Source: Micromussa lordhowensis
Lineage: Eukaryota > Cnidaria > Anthozoa > Scleractinia > Lobophylliidae
Assembly (NCBI GenBank): GCA_964020085.1
Contig: OZ026608.1
Location: 8,503,179 to 8,567,178, forward strand
Reading direction: 5' to 3'
DNA: 64,000 nt
Position 1 is the first letter of the stretch. Every line of letters starts with the position of its first letter. The notes beneath the pieces are model-generated. The model did not search any database and was not told the origin of the DNA. It saw only the letters and a list, made by a program, of their open reading frames with translations. Positions 38,743 through 50,230 of the stretch are shown in pieces. The position numbers were made by a program, and so were the translations under genes.

Positions 38743-38758
38743 GTTGGGTGATACTAAA
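38454..38758. mobile_element. 305-bp composite insertion, absent from the paralogous copy
   Basis: Copy 2 reads GGTCTACA|CTTGG without interruption; copy 1 has 305 bp between the same bases, so the ends are defined by a natural empty site. The left part folds (TAACAATCAGACCC... / ...GGGTCTAATTGTTTTA) around AGCCCATGAGGCGAAGCC. The right part has inverted ends TTTAGTATCACTCAACTAG and CTAGTTGGGTGATACTAAA. It inserted into copy 1 after duplication or was lost cleanly from copy 2. Confidence 0.8.
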
Positions 38759-38841
38759 CTTGGTTAACAAAAAGCTGAATCTACGAATAAAAGAATTCAT
38801 TAATGAATAAACATGAAAATTATTTCCCCCTGATGTATAAA

Positions 38842-38847
38842 TTTATT
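38842..38847 (-). terminator. Poly(A) signal in the duplicated 3' region
   Basis: TTTATT on the plus strand (AATAAA on the minus) is the copy-1 counterpart of the signal at 41801-41806, so the orphan terminal exon keeps its own 3' end signal. Confidence 0.5.
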
Positions 38848-38965
38848 TCAATTTATTTTCACAGTTTCAGTTTTCTTAGTTAATCATTGTTAAGACATTT
38901 TAACCAGTAGTTGATCTGTTTTGCTGAAAGGATTGATCGTCTTTGTAGTAGTCAGCAGTTACTGT

Positions 38966-38997
38966 TTAGGACTCACTTTCCTCGCGTCTCCATTTCT
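38966..38997 (-). CDS. Orphan duplicate of the peptide-gene-2 terminal exon
   Basis: The 32 nt are identical to the terminal coding exon at 41925-41956, including the TAA stop, and the acceptor is intact (TTATGTTACAG). No signal-peptide exon belongs to this copy. If the transcript of peptide gene 2 skipped its nearer terminal exon it could splice here (intron about 3.9 kb) and give the same protein with a different 3' UTR. Otherwise it is an unused by-product of the tandem duplication. Confidence 0.5.
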
Positions 38998-39548
38998 CTG
39001 TAACATAAGAGAAAGAGAAAAAAATAAACAGATAACAACTTGTTAGAAAGTTACTTTTAAATTCGTGGATTCTGTAAGAACGTTACGGTTTATAGTTGCA
39101 GTGGGGAATCAGATTATCCAAATAAGGAGTCGGTCGATCATCTGTTAATTTTTTTTACAATTCCGCTGTTTTGCGGTAGCATAGATCGTTTGACATCTCT
39201 AGGACAACGTGTTACGTATAACTGTGAGGGCTGCGCTAAAAATGGAACTGTTAGGTCAAAAAATGAAATGAGTGAATGAAGCTTCTGGTATATTTGTTGA
39301 AAAGGGAAAGTGTTTAGGGAAGCTTGTAACTCAGATAATTACGTGTTAAAATTTCTGGTTCATTTGTTGGTCAAGGAAAGTGTGGATCTTAATTGGTGAC
39401 GTAGATGCTGCAAAAGACACTAGGTCAGGGTCACTAACAAAATGGCTTATATTTGTCATCATTGTCTCACAGGGTTGGAAAACAACTTTTAAATAACCTT
39501 TCTGCTGTGGGCAGTCTGTATTTTTTATAAGAATATTTTTTTTCCGAC

Positions 39549-40582
39549 AAATATTCCCCGGGGCGGGGCACTTCCGTAAATTTCGGATAGGGGTGTGGCG
39601 CGAAGGGTCTTAAACCCTTACCCTATTTAAGGATAAAGGTTAAGGCCCAAACTCGAAAACTGACCCCCTATTGAAATCAAAAATTAAGGATACCGTGCAC
39701 GGGTCGGCTTTATTTCGTTTGTGTAACGCTGGTTAACAAATCGAATGTGGTTTAGCGTGGTATGTACTCTTATCGACAACGATACGCGTCATCAGAGTGG
39801 TCAAAATGTTGTGGACTCACGAGGCGCAGCCGAGTGAGTCCACAACAAATTTTGACCACTGTGATGACGCGTATCGTTGTCGATAAGAGTACATACCACG
39901 CTAAACCACATTCGATTTGTTTTTTACCACAATGTCAAAGATAACGAAGGAAATCTTTGCTAAACACGGACTAGAAAGTGCACGGGCTGCATTATGCAAA
40001 TGAGCTATTTGTACGCGTCATACTTTCCTTTCAAAAACTTTTGCTAACTCGCTCAACATACAGAAACAATATGAAAAAAATGTCTGTGAAACGAGCAATG
40101 ACGCGTACTCGTTAACGACAAGAGTTTAGAGCACGATTAAGCGCATTTCGATTTGTTTTTACCACAATATCAACGTCGAAGAAAATGTTGGGTTTTTTTT
40201 TCAGAGCGCGAGCTGAAAAAGGCAATAATGCGTGACACAATGACGCGAGCAGCGTGGTATGGACTCTCATCGACCACGGCAAATTAGCCAATCAGATTGC
40301 GAGATTAGCAGCAATTGTGGTAAAAAAGTTAATCGAAGATTCAGTTTTAACAGATCATTTGTTTTTCGTTTGCCTGGGCATTTACCTAATGCAGTTTTAG
40401 CTGGTAGAATTTAGGCACCCTATCTAAGGATCTCACTGGGAACACAATGCCAAAAGTGGCAAAACTGATTTTACCCGATTTAAGGACCAAGAACCTCAAA
40501 AACCCCACCCCCTTTCCCGTAGCACATGCCTATATAGCCTATATATGGGAGTACCCCTTCCCCGCTCCCTGGGGGAATATTC
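39549..40582. mobile_element. 1.03-kb inverted-end element inserted in duplication copy 2
   Basis: The left end AATATTCCCCGGGGCGGGG is matched by inverted GGGGAATATT at the right, preceded by CCCCGCTCCCT. Copy 1 lacks this block at the same place, so the insertion postdates the duplication or marks its junction. Repeated phrases (GTACGCGTCAT, TTTTACCACAAT) fill the interior and no protein is encoded. Confidence 0.65.
39736..39920. repeat. Nested near-perfect hairpin
   Basis: The arms AACAAATCGAATGTGG... and ...CCACATTCGATTTGTT pair along about 75 nt with very few mismatches. The loop is GTGGACTCACGAGGCGCAGC then CGAGTGAGTCCAC. It shares the 'GGCGCAGCCGAGTGAGT' core with other fold-backs in the window. 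The 60-codon ORF within is an artefact. Confidence 0.8.
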
Positions 40583-41800
40583 TTATTTTTCTGCCGATTT
40601 TAGGCTGAAAATATTATTGTGAATATTCTTAGTGAATAGTCTTAGATTACAGCGTATGAAATTTATGTTTTCGAATGTACTTAGTGTCTGGATGGTACTA
40701 GGGTGATTTTTGAGCCAGTCTGCAGGCATCAGATCAAGAGCATCGATCATACAACTAATGCTGTTTTTGTTGCTTTTTGTCTAGTTTTGCCGATTTTGTA
40801 AGGAAAACGATTTTCTACGGTTAGTTAAAAACGTATAAACGGTGTTGTATTTAAAAAATTTGAAACACAAATAATTATATTATTTTCATAATCTCAGCCT
40901 GGGCTTTATTCTTAAAGTACTCTTACAATTTCGCAAATTTCAGCCTCGTTAGAAAAAAATTAAGAGTGTAATTAATATTGCACCCGCCGAGATGTCTATA
41001 ATGATAAATTGCGTGGAAGTCGAAACTTCTAAGTTTCAAGAAAACCGCTGATGACACGTTCTCAATGGAAACTTTGAACAATGTTTGCGTTTAAGATAAT
41101 TGGTTTCAGGCTAGGCGTCTGACTGAGATAAACACAGCATCATTTGTTAACACAGATTTGTTTTCAAGCTTAATTTACGTCGTTTTCAAACATCTATCTA
41201 ATAAAGAATTCATATCAGACGCCTTGCGACTCAAAGCGACTTATTTACTGACAGGTAAATAATGAAAATGAAAAGAATCTCTGCTGCATCACCCGCATTG
41301 CGACATTTCGTCTCCATCTTGACATTTAATCTTTTAGTTTAATGAAATAGTTCCTTTTTAGGATATCCAAAAGCCCTTAACGAAGTAGTTCAATGAAAAT
41401 TAATGTATTTCACTTTCTAATGACTTTAATCTCTCAGAGCTTATGGTTTTAAGTAAATCACACTTCTAAGTTTGCTAGCGATTCGACAAAAACCTTATCA
41501 AGGTAGAAAAAAAATCACCATAATGTTTCCTGAACCCAAAAGACTGACAATTAAACAAAGAATAGCGCTCGGATGAAACTTGAGTTGAAAAAGTAATATT
41601 TTGTAAATTCCACTCAAAACAGGGCAAGTGAAGAAGATAGAGTGAGACAAACATCTACAAAAAGGGTATAGTGCAGTCGAAAAGTTTCAGATACATTTAA
41701 AAGGCAGCCGGTCTACACTTGGTTAACAAAAAGCTGAATCTACGAATAAAAGAATTCATTAATGAATAAACATGACCATTATTTCCCCGTGATGTATAAA

Positions 41801-41806
41801 TTTATT
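41801..41806 (-). terminator. Poly(A) signal of peptide gene 2
   Basis: AATAAA on the minus strand, 119 nt downstream of the TAA stop at 41925. Confidence 0.6.
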
Positions 41807-41924
41807 TCAAATTATTTTCACAATTTCAGTTTTCTTAGTTAATCATCGTTAAGACATTTTAACCAGTAGTTGATCTGTTTTGCTGAAAGGATTGATCGTC
41901 TTTGTAGTAGTTAGCAGTTACTGT

Positions 41925-43052
41925 TTAGGACTCACTTTCCTCGCGTCTCCATTTCTCTGTAAAATAAGAGAAAGAAAAAAAATTAAACAGATAACAACTT
42001 GATAGAAAGTTACTTTAAATTCGTGGATTCTGTAAGAACGTTACGGGTAATAGTTGAAATGGGGAATCAGATTATCCAAATAAGCGGTCGGTCGATCATC
42101 TGTTAATTTTTTTTACAATTCCGCTGTTTTGCGGTGGCATAGTTCGTTTGACATCTCTAGGACAATGTGTTACGTATAACTGTGAGGGCTGCGCTAAAAA
42201 TGGAACTGTCAGGTCAAAAAATTAAATGAGTATTGAAACTTCTGGTATATTTGTTGAAAAGGGAAAGTGTTTAGAGAAGTTTGCCGGTAACTCATATAAT
42301 TACGCGTTTAAATTTCTGGTTCATTTGTTGGTCATGGAAAGTGTGGATCTTAATCGGTGACGTAGATGCTACAAAGACACTGGGTCAGGGTCACTAAAAA
42401 ATTGGCTTATATTTGTCATCATTGTCTCACAGGGTTGGAAAACAATTTTTAAATAACCTTTCTGCTGTGGGCATGAAATCCGAAGAAAATATCTCTGTGA
42501 AAACGGTAGTATCAGAATCATTTTCGGTTAAAGAAAGTTAATACTTATTAATTTTCCCTCCTTATAACATTAGTTTTTTTCATATTAAATGAGTTGATTT
42601 CATATTACGCAGAGGTTAGCTCATAGCAGTGAACATTCACTGCGAAATTCTCAAGTCAACTCGTAGAGCTCTTTGATTTAAGATTAAACATTTACTTAAT
42701 CATTTAAACAGTTACTTAATCATTTAACTATCTTTCCAGTGTGGGGAAAATTTCGAAAACTCCAGGCCATGCAGAGACACTCAAAAGCTTGTATTGGTAA
42801 GGACTTTGGGACAACCCAGACAGCACTGCTTATACTGGAAAATAATAAGTTTAACAAGTAACTGTTACCTCGTTTGGAATAACGAGGTACTTTTTGAGCT
42901 CTGTCGTACATTTCGTAGATTATGCCAGCGTCGTCTTCGGAGGGCTCATTTGGAATCATATTTCTCCCACCACGAATGAGAGCTTTTCCTGATCCAAAGA
43001 ATGTCCCCACCAATAGCCCAAGAAACAACGTTGTGGCCAATACCTTCCTCAT
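41925..43052 (-). CDS. Secreted RxGR-family peptide 2 (two coding exons)
   Basis: Coding exon A is 43052-42869 (61 codons plus 1 nt, donor CGAG|GTAACA) and exon B is 41956-41925 (acceptor TTATTTTACAG), giving 71 residues. An acceptor (TTCTTTAAG) 19 nt before the ATG implies an upstream non-coding exon. Residues 1-22 are a signal peptide (LATTLFLGLLVGTFFG). A-L-I-R-G-G-R-N-M-I sits at residues 24-33, with Gly replacing the Ala seen in the paralogues. An acidic segment (PNEPSEDD), a Tyr-rich YEMYDR and a VPRYSKR basic site follow; the tail is EKWRREESES, with a Trp as in peptide 3. It is closest to peptide 1 (shared GR-x-MI and YxxY-[ED]-R). Its terminal exon lies in a tandem duplication. Role unknown; the extracellular destination is inferred from the signal peptide. 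Confidence 0.8.
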
Positions 43053-43071
43053 AGTGAATCTCTTGGGTTAA

Positions 43072-44185
43072 CTTAAAGAATGAAACAAAAAGTATGAATC
43101 GTGATTCAAAGCCAATTCTATTATCAGTATCTACAGTGTTTTAAATGTGCTCATTTTCGCACGAGGCGACTGTCATAAATTAAAAGGGCTAACTAAACTT
43201 TTTTCAGTTCAAATACCCACATCCAACTGTTTGTTCTTGCGTCCTTTTTTTCGTTAAATCTTTCAAACAATTCATCATTGATCAATTGAGCTCTATATGG
43301 TGGATGCTCTGAGTGCGAATTTTGGCTAGTTATGAATGCACGCAAGAAGTTGGGAGCACGAGAGACATCCAAGAACCGCTTGATCGTGAGGCGAAGACAA
43401 AAGCACCTATAGTTTTATGAATACCATTGGCACAACAACTGCTTAAATAGCCTGACAAAAGAAAAGGATTAAAGAGTGAAAAAAAAAATTATAATATTAT
43501 ATAAGGCTCCAAGGATTAGCGACAAAGAAATTGTGCTCTGGTTGAGACTTTTGATAAGGAACTTGTCTTGCAAAGCTCGCGAAAAAGTTACAGTCGCAGA
43601 AAGTATTCTATGTCTTAACTGTGGCTATTCCACATAATCGTTATACTGATTAAGCTTCACTATATCAAAGAATCGCGATCATATTATGGTTTTTCTTACA
43701 AGATAGACGACCTTATAACACGGTAATGCCGTTTCACGTTTGTTGCGCGTGTTTGTTTCAAAAATTGAAATTGACATCGCGGCCCTGAAAGAGCTTTAGA
43801 GCGATGAATGGCTGCTGATCTTTAACTTCTACGCCGCAAGTTAATCTTTCTTTCTTCAACCCGATTCCGCCAACATTTAGTATTTGTTTCCTGGGCGGTT
43901 CAATTTGAAGTTGTAATGTTTGTCGTAATTTTTTTTTAGCTTAGGAAAACTTGCTAGGGGAATCTTTGTTTACAATATTTGCCTCATAAGCATACGAGAC
44001 TCAGTTTCCGATTGAGCTACAAAAATCTAAGTTCTGAGGACATGGCACCACTAGTGTCTTGAATACGTTCTGTGCGACGTAAACTAAAAACTCAATATTT
44101 AACAAAGAATGTTTGAGCTTATTACTTTTTAATGTTGCCACCCAGAAATTTTGCAGTTTATGAAAGGTAAATGCTAAGCCAATTA
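43072..44185. other. Presumed 5' intron or upstream region of peptide gene 2; no other gene seen
   Basis: AT-rich, without supportable ORFs. If the candidate 5' exons at 45.1 or 49.3 kb are real this is intronic. Confidence 0.35.
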
Positions 44186-44290
44186 CTTAAGCCTGGTTCA
44201 CACTTGTGGGATTAGCACAACACTTGTAAAATAAGCATAAGAGCAAGCGCAAGAAAAAGGAACATGTTTCAGGTGTGAACCTGGCTTAAG
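44186..44290. mobile_element. 105-bp MITE with palindromic CTTAAG ends
   Basis: CTTAAGCCTGGTTCACACTT at the left is the reverse complement (with one or two changes) of AGGTGTGAACCTGGCTTAAG at the right. The centre is A-rich. Fragments of similar sequence (GAAACCTGGCTTAAATT) occur near 57.29 kb. Confidence 0.75.
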
Positions 44291-45124
44291 TTTCACAAGC
44301 TCTTTAAATCAAGGGAAGGACACTCAATTTGTTTGTGGCACGATTCCTTCTATCACAACGGCGTATGTTAATGAGGAAAAATGTAAAAAATTCCTTAACG
44401 TCTGAAGAAATCTCGCTTTTATGTATTTTTGGCAGCATTTCCCGAATAACTCTTAAATGAAGTGATTTTTTTGCGAGGAAGAAGTACTGACGCAAGAGTG
44501 GGAACGGTGTGCTTTGCTTTGTTGCTCCTTCAACACCGAGGATGACAGACTAATTTGAAACAATTCCAAATGCTCTCAATTTTAAAACCAACGTTTCCTC
44601 CATGGAGTGAGAAAGTATCCGAAATCTGCTATTTAAAAATATGCTGATTCAAATAAGATCAGAGATTCCTGGTTTGTATTTGGGTATAGGAAAATAAGTG
44701 GTGGATGCTACAAGTGACTTTTCCCGAATAAGGAAGAGATTCGTTGACTGAAAATAAGTCTGTGAGTTAACAATGTCAAAGAAAGGCTGAATAGAGAAAA
44801 TTCTATAGGCTAAAAACAAAGTAAAATGCCTCGCTTTGATTAAATACTATGTAAAAATTAAATTGAAAATTACTAAAGGTCGACTTCAGTTTCGACAAAG
44901 GATTGTAATTATTTGCCTTTAGTATACCCTTTTTGCACCTTAAGTCGTTTACTACACTACAAAGAGGGCGAGGCGATGTTGAACTAATTGAAAATTCTTG
45001 AAAATGAGCTAGATCAAACGAAATGGCATGGAAACAATACCACAACAATTGTTCGGTCGATTGTAACAGACCTATGGAAATGATGAGAAAAAATATGAAC
45101 AAATATAGAGAAAGTACTGCTTAC

Positions 45125-45185
45125 CTTTCAATCAGCGCACGAGTTTTAGTTTGTGAGTTATCTGGGTACTGCAGCAGCTAAAACT
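45125..45185 (-). promoter_or_regulatory. Candidate 5' non-coding exon for peptide gene 2
   Basis: A consensus minus-strand donor TGAAAG|GTAAGC ends a stretch of about 60 nt that follows a TATA-like ATATATTTTT near 45.22 kb. The length and layout resemble the candidate exon at 20.04-20.10 kb. It is the nearest good donor upstream of the acceptor at 43072. Confidence 0.3.
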
Positions 45186-45229
45186 AAAGTACAATCACGA
45201 TTCAGTGGGGAAAAATATATCCGTTTTCT

Positions 45230-48167
45230 ATATCTGCATCATCTTTCTTCTTACGTGAAAGGATATTGACCACTTTAAAATATCAGATCTCCGAAAAGAG
45301 ATAATAGCTTTGTGGAAGGCTTTCATGTAATTCCAAACAAAAGGCGCCATGTCGTCAGACTTCACAATTATTTAATTTATGTAATGTAAGTTTAAAATTT
45401 GACATTTCTATTATTTCATCAATTTAAGTTTATCCCAAGATTTTTAAAAGGTAACTTTTAAACATGCTTTGTGATAGGACAAAATTCTTCAATAGGAAAT
45501 TTGTGAAAGGTTCCCCTGATTAGATTTAACGGGAAATTTTATCTCTTGGCTATTGTAGAATTCAAAAGAAGGGAAATTCAACGCACAACTACCATTTGGC
45601 TAATGAGCTTAAAATCAATTACCCTTATAGTTTCAAAAGATATGATAAAATACGATTGTTAAGCTACTTCCGAAATAAAAAAAGTCGACACCAGGTAGAT
45701 GTTAATGTCAATTAAAAATATTTGCTCCAAAGTAGACAATAATTCATTACTTCAGTTCCGCTTTCAAATAAAACCGAAAAGTGAAAAAACTAAAAAGCAA
45801 CTTTTGGTGCACTAATAAATTTGCAAAATAAAGTTTCTTCCATTCATGTTCTAACACTGTTGTTGGTTTTTGCTTAACTAACTAATTAAATGAGACACCT
45901 GTTTTTTTCATTACGAAATCCAATGAAACCTTGTTGTTATTGCCAAACCCTAATGAACTATTCACTTTTTTGGCTAGAAGATAGCTTTTCTGGTCTTGTG
46001 TGAATATTTCACAACTAATACAATTTCAAAGTTAGCGTTCTGATATGATTTTAGCTTTGAATTTAGCGATACGCAAAGACTGATATTATCTATCCTACAA
46101 ATTAGTATCCGAGGTACGTATCCGTTTTTCCTAATTGATTAGTGGTACGGTGATTAGCCACATACAGTTTCTCAGTATTATTAATTTTTGTAACTGCATG
46201 GATTTGATCCATCAATCAAACGTTTTCAAGAAATGAAACCCCGAACGATTTGAGCAGATTGATGATTCCTAGTTTTTGTTCTTATTTTTGAGCGAACATA
46301 TTTTTCAGTGATGCGCACTATCTCAGAGGCCGGCGCCGTTTCTTTGCCGAATTTCAAACACGATCGTTGAAGCTAGTGACAGTACCAAAGGAAACTGAGA
46401 CAGAATTGTGAGATAGTGCTTTCGTGTTGTGTTTCATTTCCCATGAGTATTTCATTAAGGACCGATTAGTTAAATGGATTGTAGATCAAGTTAAAAGAGT
46501 CACGTTCATGAAACTACAGGCTTAACTCTTTGACGAGTTTTTAACTTAATGTCCATATATATTTAAGAATGCCATCAGTACTTTTAGCAATTATGATTAC
46601 AGTTTCAATATCAATAGTCTTTTTGTTAACATTTCTCTTGTAACTTTATTCTAATAAAGTATTTGTATTTGTATTATGTATATTCCGGGCCACGTTTTGG
46701 TCAGTGTTTTTGATTATTTAAACAAGGTTTATCTTAGCTCGGCCTTTTTTTCTTGACATAATCAATAACATGAAGAACGCATCTTCCCGATAGAGAGAGG
46801 ATATGAAGAGAGATAAAATGAAACTATGAAATATCACCTTTTTCCTTTGGTTAGATCTGGTAGTCTCTTTGTGACCGCTGAAATCGATTAAGAACAACAG
46901 AAAGGTAAATGTAACAAGAACTATAAGGAACGTGAAAAAAAGACTTTCGTATAATTGATCCTACTTCGTAATAAAACAAACATTTTGGCTTCAAAAAATA
47001 AAACTCCAAATTTCGGTTAGGCACCCTTTGAAAATTTGGTTGCAATAGAAACGTTAATTCAATGGCTAAACCTTTTTGTGCGTGAGCATGGGGGGACAAA
47101 ACTGCCCCACCTATATATCTTGAATTACAAAAGTATATATCCACTCTAAGGTAATCAAACGTGCAATGTATTGGTGTGTAAAGGATCCGAACGTCTGTAC
47201 TTTATTGGTAATAACGTTTTAATAATAACGTCATAGAACGAAACACATGACCGTCCTACCAATGTCAAGAAGTCCGTCATCTTGGCAGACGTTTCGCCAC
47301 AATAGCTTGATTGCTGTTTTTGTAATAAAATATTGAAATCAGCGCGGACCTCAGGCTAAATGGTACCGAGATACAAGGTTCGAAAACAGCCAGGGTGCAT
47401 TGTGCAAACCTCCCCCCCCCCACCCCTCTCAAGCCCTAACGTAGGGTTATAAATTACGCCATGGCTAGGACGAAGTTTCATTCTGTACTAGGCAACAAGG
47501 GTACAAGTGTGCTGTGCCTGTAGTTTATAGCCGTTTAACCGTTAACGATGATTGTCTCATGTTGGACTCAAGTTTACGCTTGATTTTCACTCTTAATCCT
47601 TCCTATATCCTTGAGCAATTTCAAAGTGGTATTTGATACCATTTTTTAAATTCCTGTAAAAGAAAGGGACCTCGAGAAAAATATTTCGCACAGATCTTTA
47701 TTGTGTTATCTATGCAAACCTTTTATCAAGTATGAAGAAACAATAGTTTTTTTCAAAATGTAAACACAATTATGTCACCGACTTATTTGCGTTAATTAAA
47801 CACTATTGTACGAAGCTGAGCAAAATTTTGTTATTTGTCAGTGGCAAGCTGTTCAATCATTTACCAAAGTTGAGGGCCGAGGCAAATATTTGCGAGATAT
47901 AAATACTAACCAATCAGGAAATCTGAAGGAAACCGATCGCGAGGTCAACAATTGTCTTGTCGCTGAACTTTCATACACTGTACGAATTCCGATTTTCTGA
48001 TTGGCTGATACTGGGCTGTGACAAAACAACCTCCTTGACGTCATTATCGTGGTGTAATAGCCGTGGTGTAAATTCAACACACCACTGTCATTACCCCATG
48101 GCTTCGGCTGACTCAAAATTTGGCGATTTCTTTGTGCAGTGTATTCAATTTGAATAATAAAAATGTC
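45230..48167. other. No gene seen; one small inverted repeat
   Basis: AT-rich. CACTATCTCA...TGAGATAGTG brackets 46316-46418, a possible small fold-back element around GGCCGGCGCC. A C-run lies near 47.41 kb. Open frames have no support. Confidence 0.4.
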
Positions 48168-48336
48168 AACGCACTCAGCGAGTGCATTATCGGGATTTAC
48201 CTGAACTCGTTTACTAACGATGAACTCGAAATTTTCAATGCCGCACTCGCAAAGCCTCGAGCGGGATTGAAATTTCTCGTTCATTGTTAGTGAACTCGTG
48301 CAGGTAAATCCTGATAATGCACTTGCTGAGTGCGTT
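48168..48336. repeat. Hairpin element
   Basis: The arms AACGCACTCAGCGAGTGC... and ...GCACTTGCTGAGTGCGTT pair with mismatches through ATTATCGGGATTTACCTG / CAGGTAAATCCTGATAAT. The loop region has GCACTCGCAAAGCCTCGAGC. A 143-codon minus ORF over it is an artefact. Confidence 0.7.
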
Positions 48337-49300
48337 AGCCCGTAAATAACGAGGAAATCGTAATTTGTCCTTCCATAGCTCGCGCTGCTTCCCGTTTAAG
48401 TGGCAGTCCCGCTAAAAGCGGTCCACTCGACTTCGGGACCAAAAATAGTTTCCCTTCATTTTTTGTCAGTGGAAAGGGTTTAAGACACATATATCAAAAA
48501 ACAATTAATTATTTTCTAATTCCTTTATTTTGCTTTGCTACGAGAATTGAATTTTGACCGAGCTGAGGTTGCCGACCGTTATCAGAAAGGTACAATTGAC
48601 CAATTTTTGTGAAGGGTGTTACGTCCCATGAAATCCAAATCACGGGATTTCGTTTCCATACGAATTCTACGCTACATTCATTACTTTCACTGACGATATA
48701 TGGAAACATTTATGAAAATTCTAAGCGAGGCTTGAAGACACCCTACTATAAGTCCTCAGTTCAGCTACTAAAATTTAGCCAAATGTCGTAGAGAAAATCT
48801 CAAAAGTTGGGTCTAAATAAAGGCTAAAAAGTACATCACAGTACCTTTCTTACCTTAATAATCCGTTATATAAGCTCAAATCGGCAAGTATCTCCTAGGA
48901 TTGCGCGCGAGAACAGATCTAAAATCTGCCACAGTCTTTTGCATTTACATAACCATCGCTCGTGTCAAAGATCATTTGCATAACCCTTGCACTCGGTGAA
49001 AATAATTCTTCTGCCGTTCAGGACGTCCGTATTTTGACCTTCTGAGTAGTGACAAATAGCTTCCTTTAATACTTGTATACACTGTAGATCCAGTTTTGAG
49101 GTGAGCGTTGCCTAAAGTTGATCAATTCTCAAGACTTGATAGATCCGAAGATTAAATAATGGCAGTCTGCACAAATTACCCATAGCCGTTGTCCTGAAAA
49201 GTTCCTTCAGTAAATTCTGCCACAGAAGTAACACTGAGAGAAGACGAAAGTCGTAAGTTTCTCCTTACAAAACTCTATAAGTTAGGGAAAAACAACTTAC

Positions 49301-49365
49301 ATTTCTCCGAATAATGGGGGTATGAAAAACCGCGCAGACCGAACTCTTTGCGAGCTTGCTTTATA
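49301..49365 (-). promoter_or_regulatory. TATA box plus first-exon donor (candidate promoter)
   Basis: On the minus strand TATAAAG (49365-49359) is followed by about 30 nt to a presumed start and then a donor AAAT|GTAAGT at 49301/49300. The geometry fits a TATA promoter with a tiny non-coding first exon. The next coding exon downstream on this strand is peptide gene 2, 6.2 kb away, so it may be an alternative promoter for that gene or belong to something I did not find. Confidence 0.35.
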
Positions 49366-50230
49366 TCAACTCAGCTATCAACTTCTCAGATTCTTGACTT
49401 TATCTATTGAAGAGTTACGTGAAAACCAGCAATTAACGTCGTACTAACCGGACATGAGGGGAGTATTCCATTGTATAGGCTTGATCTACCTAAAATTTTC
49501 AAAGATGTCTAAAACGTTTACCAACGTTTTCTGAATGCTTTCGATCAATTTCTAAGTGTTTCCAAAGATTCCAGAAGACGCCCGAAGATAGCCGAGGCTA
49601 TCCTTAAACAAAATTCATTGTTATATAGCTGGCGTTTTTCCCGCTACAGCGCGCCCATTCATTGGCTAGTTTATAGTCACATGACATCTAACAATGAAAC
49701 TGTTTCCCGTCAAATGCCATGAGCGGGCATCATTGGGAAAACTATGACGTCAAACGGGAAATGTTGACTGCTGTTGCACGTGGCCTGATGTTGTCGCTGG
49801 AATCTCAGAGCGTTTTTCAAAATTTGTTTTTGTTTTGTTTTGCTATATAACAAATCACTTCGTCTCGGGAAACATTGAGATCCTCGGGAAGCAAAATTCA
49901 TTGTTCCCCTCAACCCCAGTGTTAAATATGTTCCTGATAATCTACAAGCCTGTCTATGGCTCGTTAAAAGTTACCGTATACCTTCAGATCGGCAATTTTT
50001 TTCAAATTTGGATTTTTGGGACACAGTTATGGTCGAAGAGAAGTCTCTAATTTCTGAAAAAAAAATAGAAAAAAAAAACTTAAAGATTGGCGGAGAAAAG
50101 AAGGTTTTAGGTTATAGCCGGAAGTAAAAGCCTTCTTCTTTGATTGACAGCCCTATAACGTGTATGCAATCAACCGAGACGACTTTCGCGAGATTATTAC
50201 CTATACGGATGCCACGAATTGGCTACTCAG

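Larger units (their letters stand above)
37292..39511. repeat. Tandem duplication, copy 1
   Basis: This 2.2-kb unit starts CAGTCTGTATTTTTTATAAG and is repeated from 39512. The copies share, for example, CGATTTTAGGCTGAAAATA, GGATGGTACTAGGGTGATT and the complete terminal exon and poly(A) region of peptide gene 2, with only scattered differences. The unit contains no signal-peptide exon. It carries an extra 305-bp insertion at 38454-38758 that is absent from copy 2. Confidence 0.85.
39512..42471. repeat. Tandem duplication, copy 2 (interrupted by a 1-kb element)
   Basis: It begins CAGTCTGTATTTTTTATAAG at the junction with copy 1 and runs to CTTTCTGCTGTGGG, where unique sequence starts. It holds the used terminal exon of peptide gene 2. 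A 1.03-kb element splits it near its left end. Confidence 0.8.

Noticed and set aside
44803..45102. Minus-strand ORF starting with a hydrophobic stretch (MFIFFLIISIGLL)
   Set aside because: It resembles a signal peptide but the rest is Phe/Ser/Asn-rich AT-driven sequence without motif or donor; the RxGR motif is absent.
47853..48284. 143-codon minus-strand ORF
   Set aside because: About a third of it covers one arm of a hairpin element and the rest shows no domain, so the frame is most likely a structural and chance product.
48509..48709. Minus-strand ORF with a basic C-terminus and an acceptor-like TTAG before its ATG
   Set aside because: It lacks a signal peptide and the RxGR motif, and the acceptor has no pyrimidine tract. 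I could not link it to the promoter candidate at 49.3 kb.
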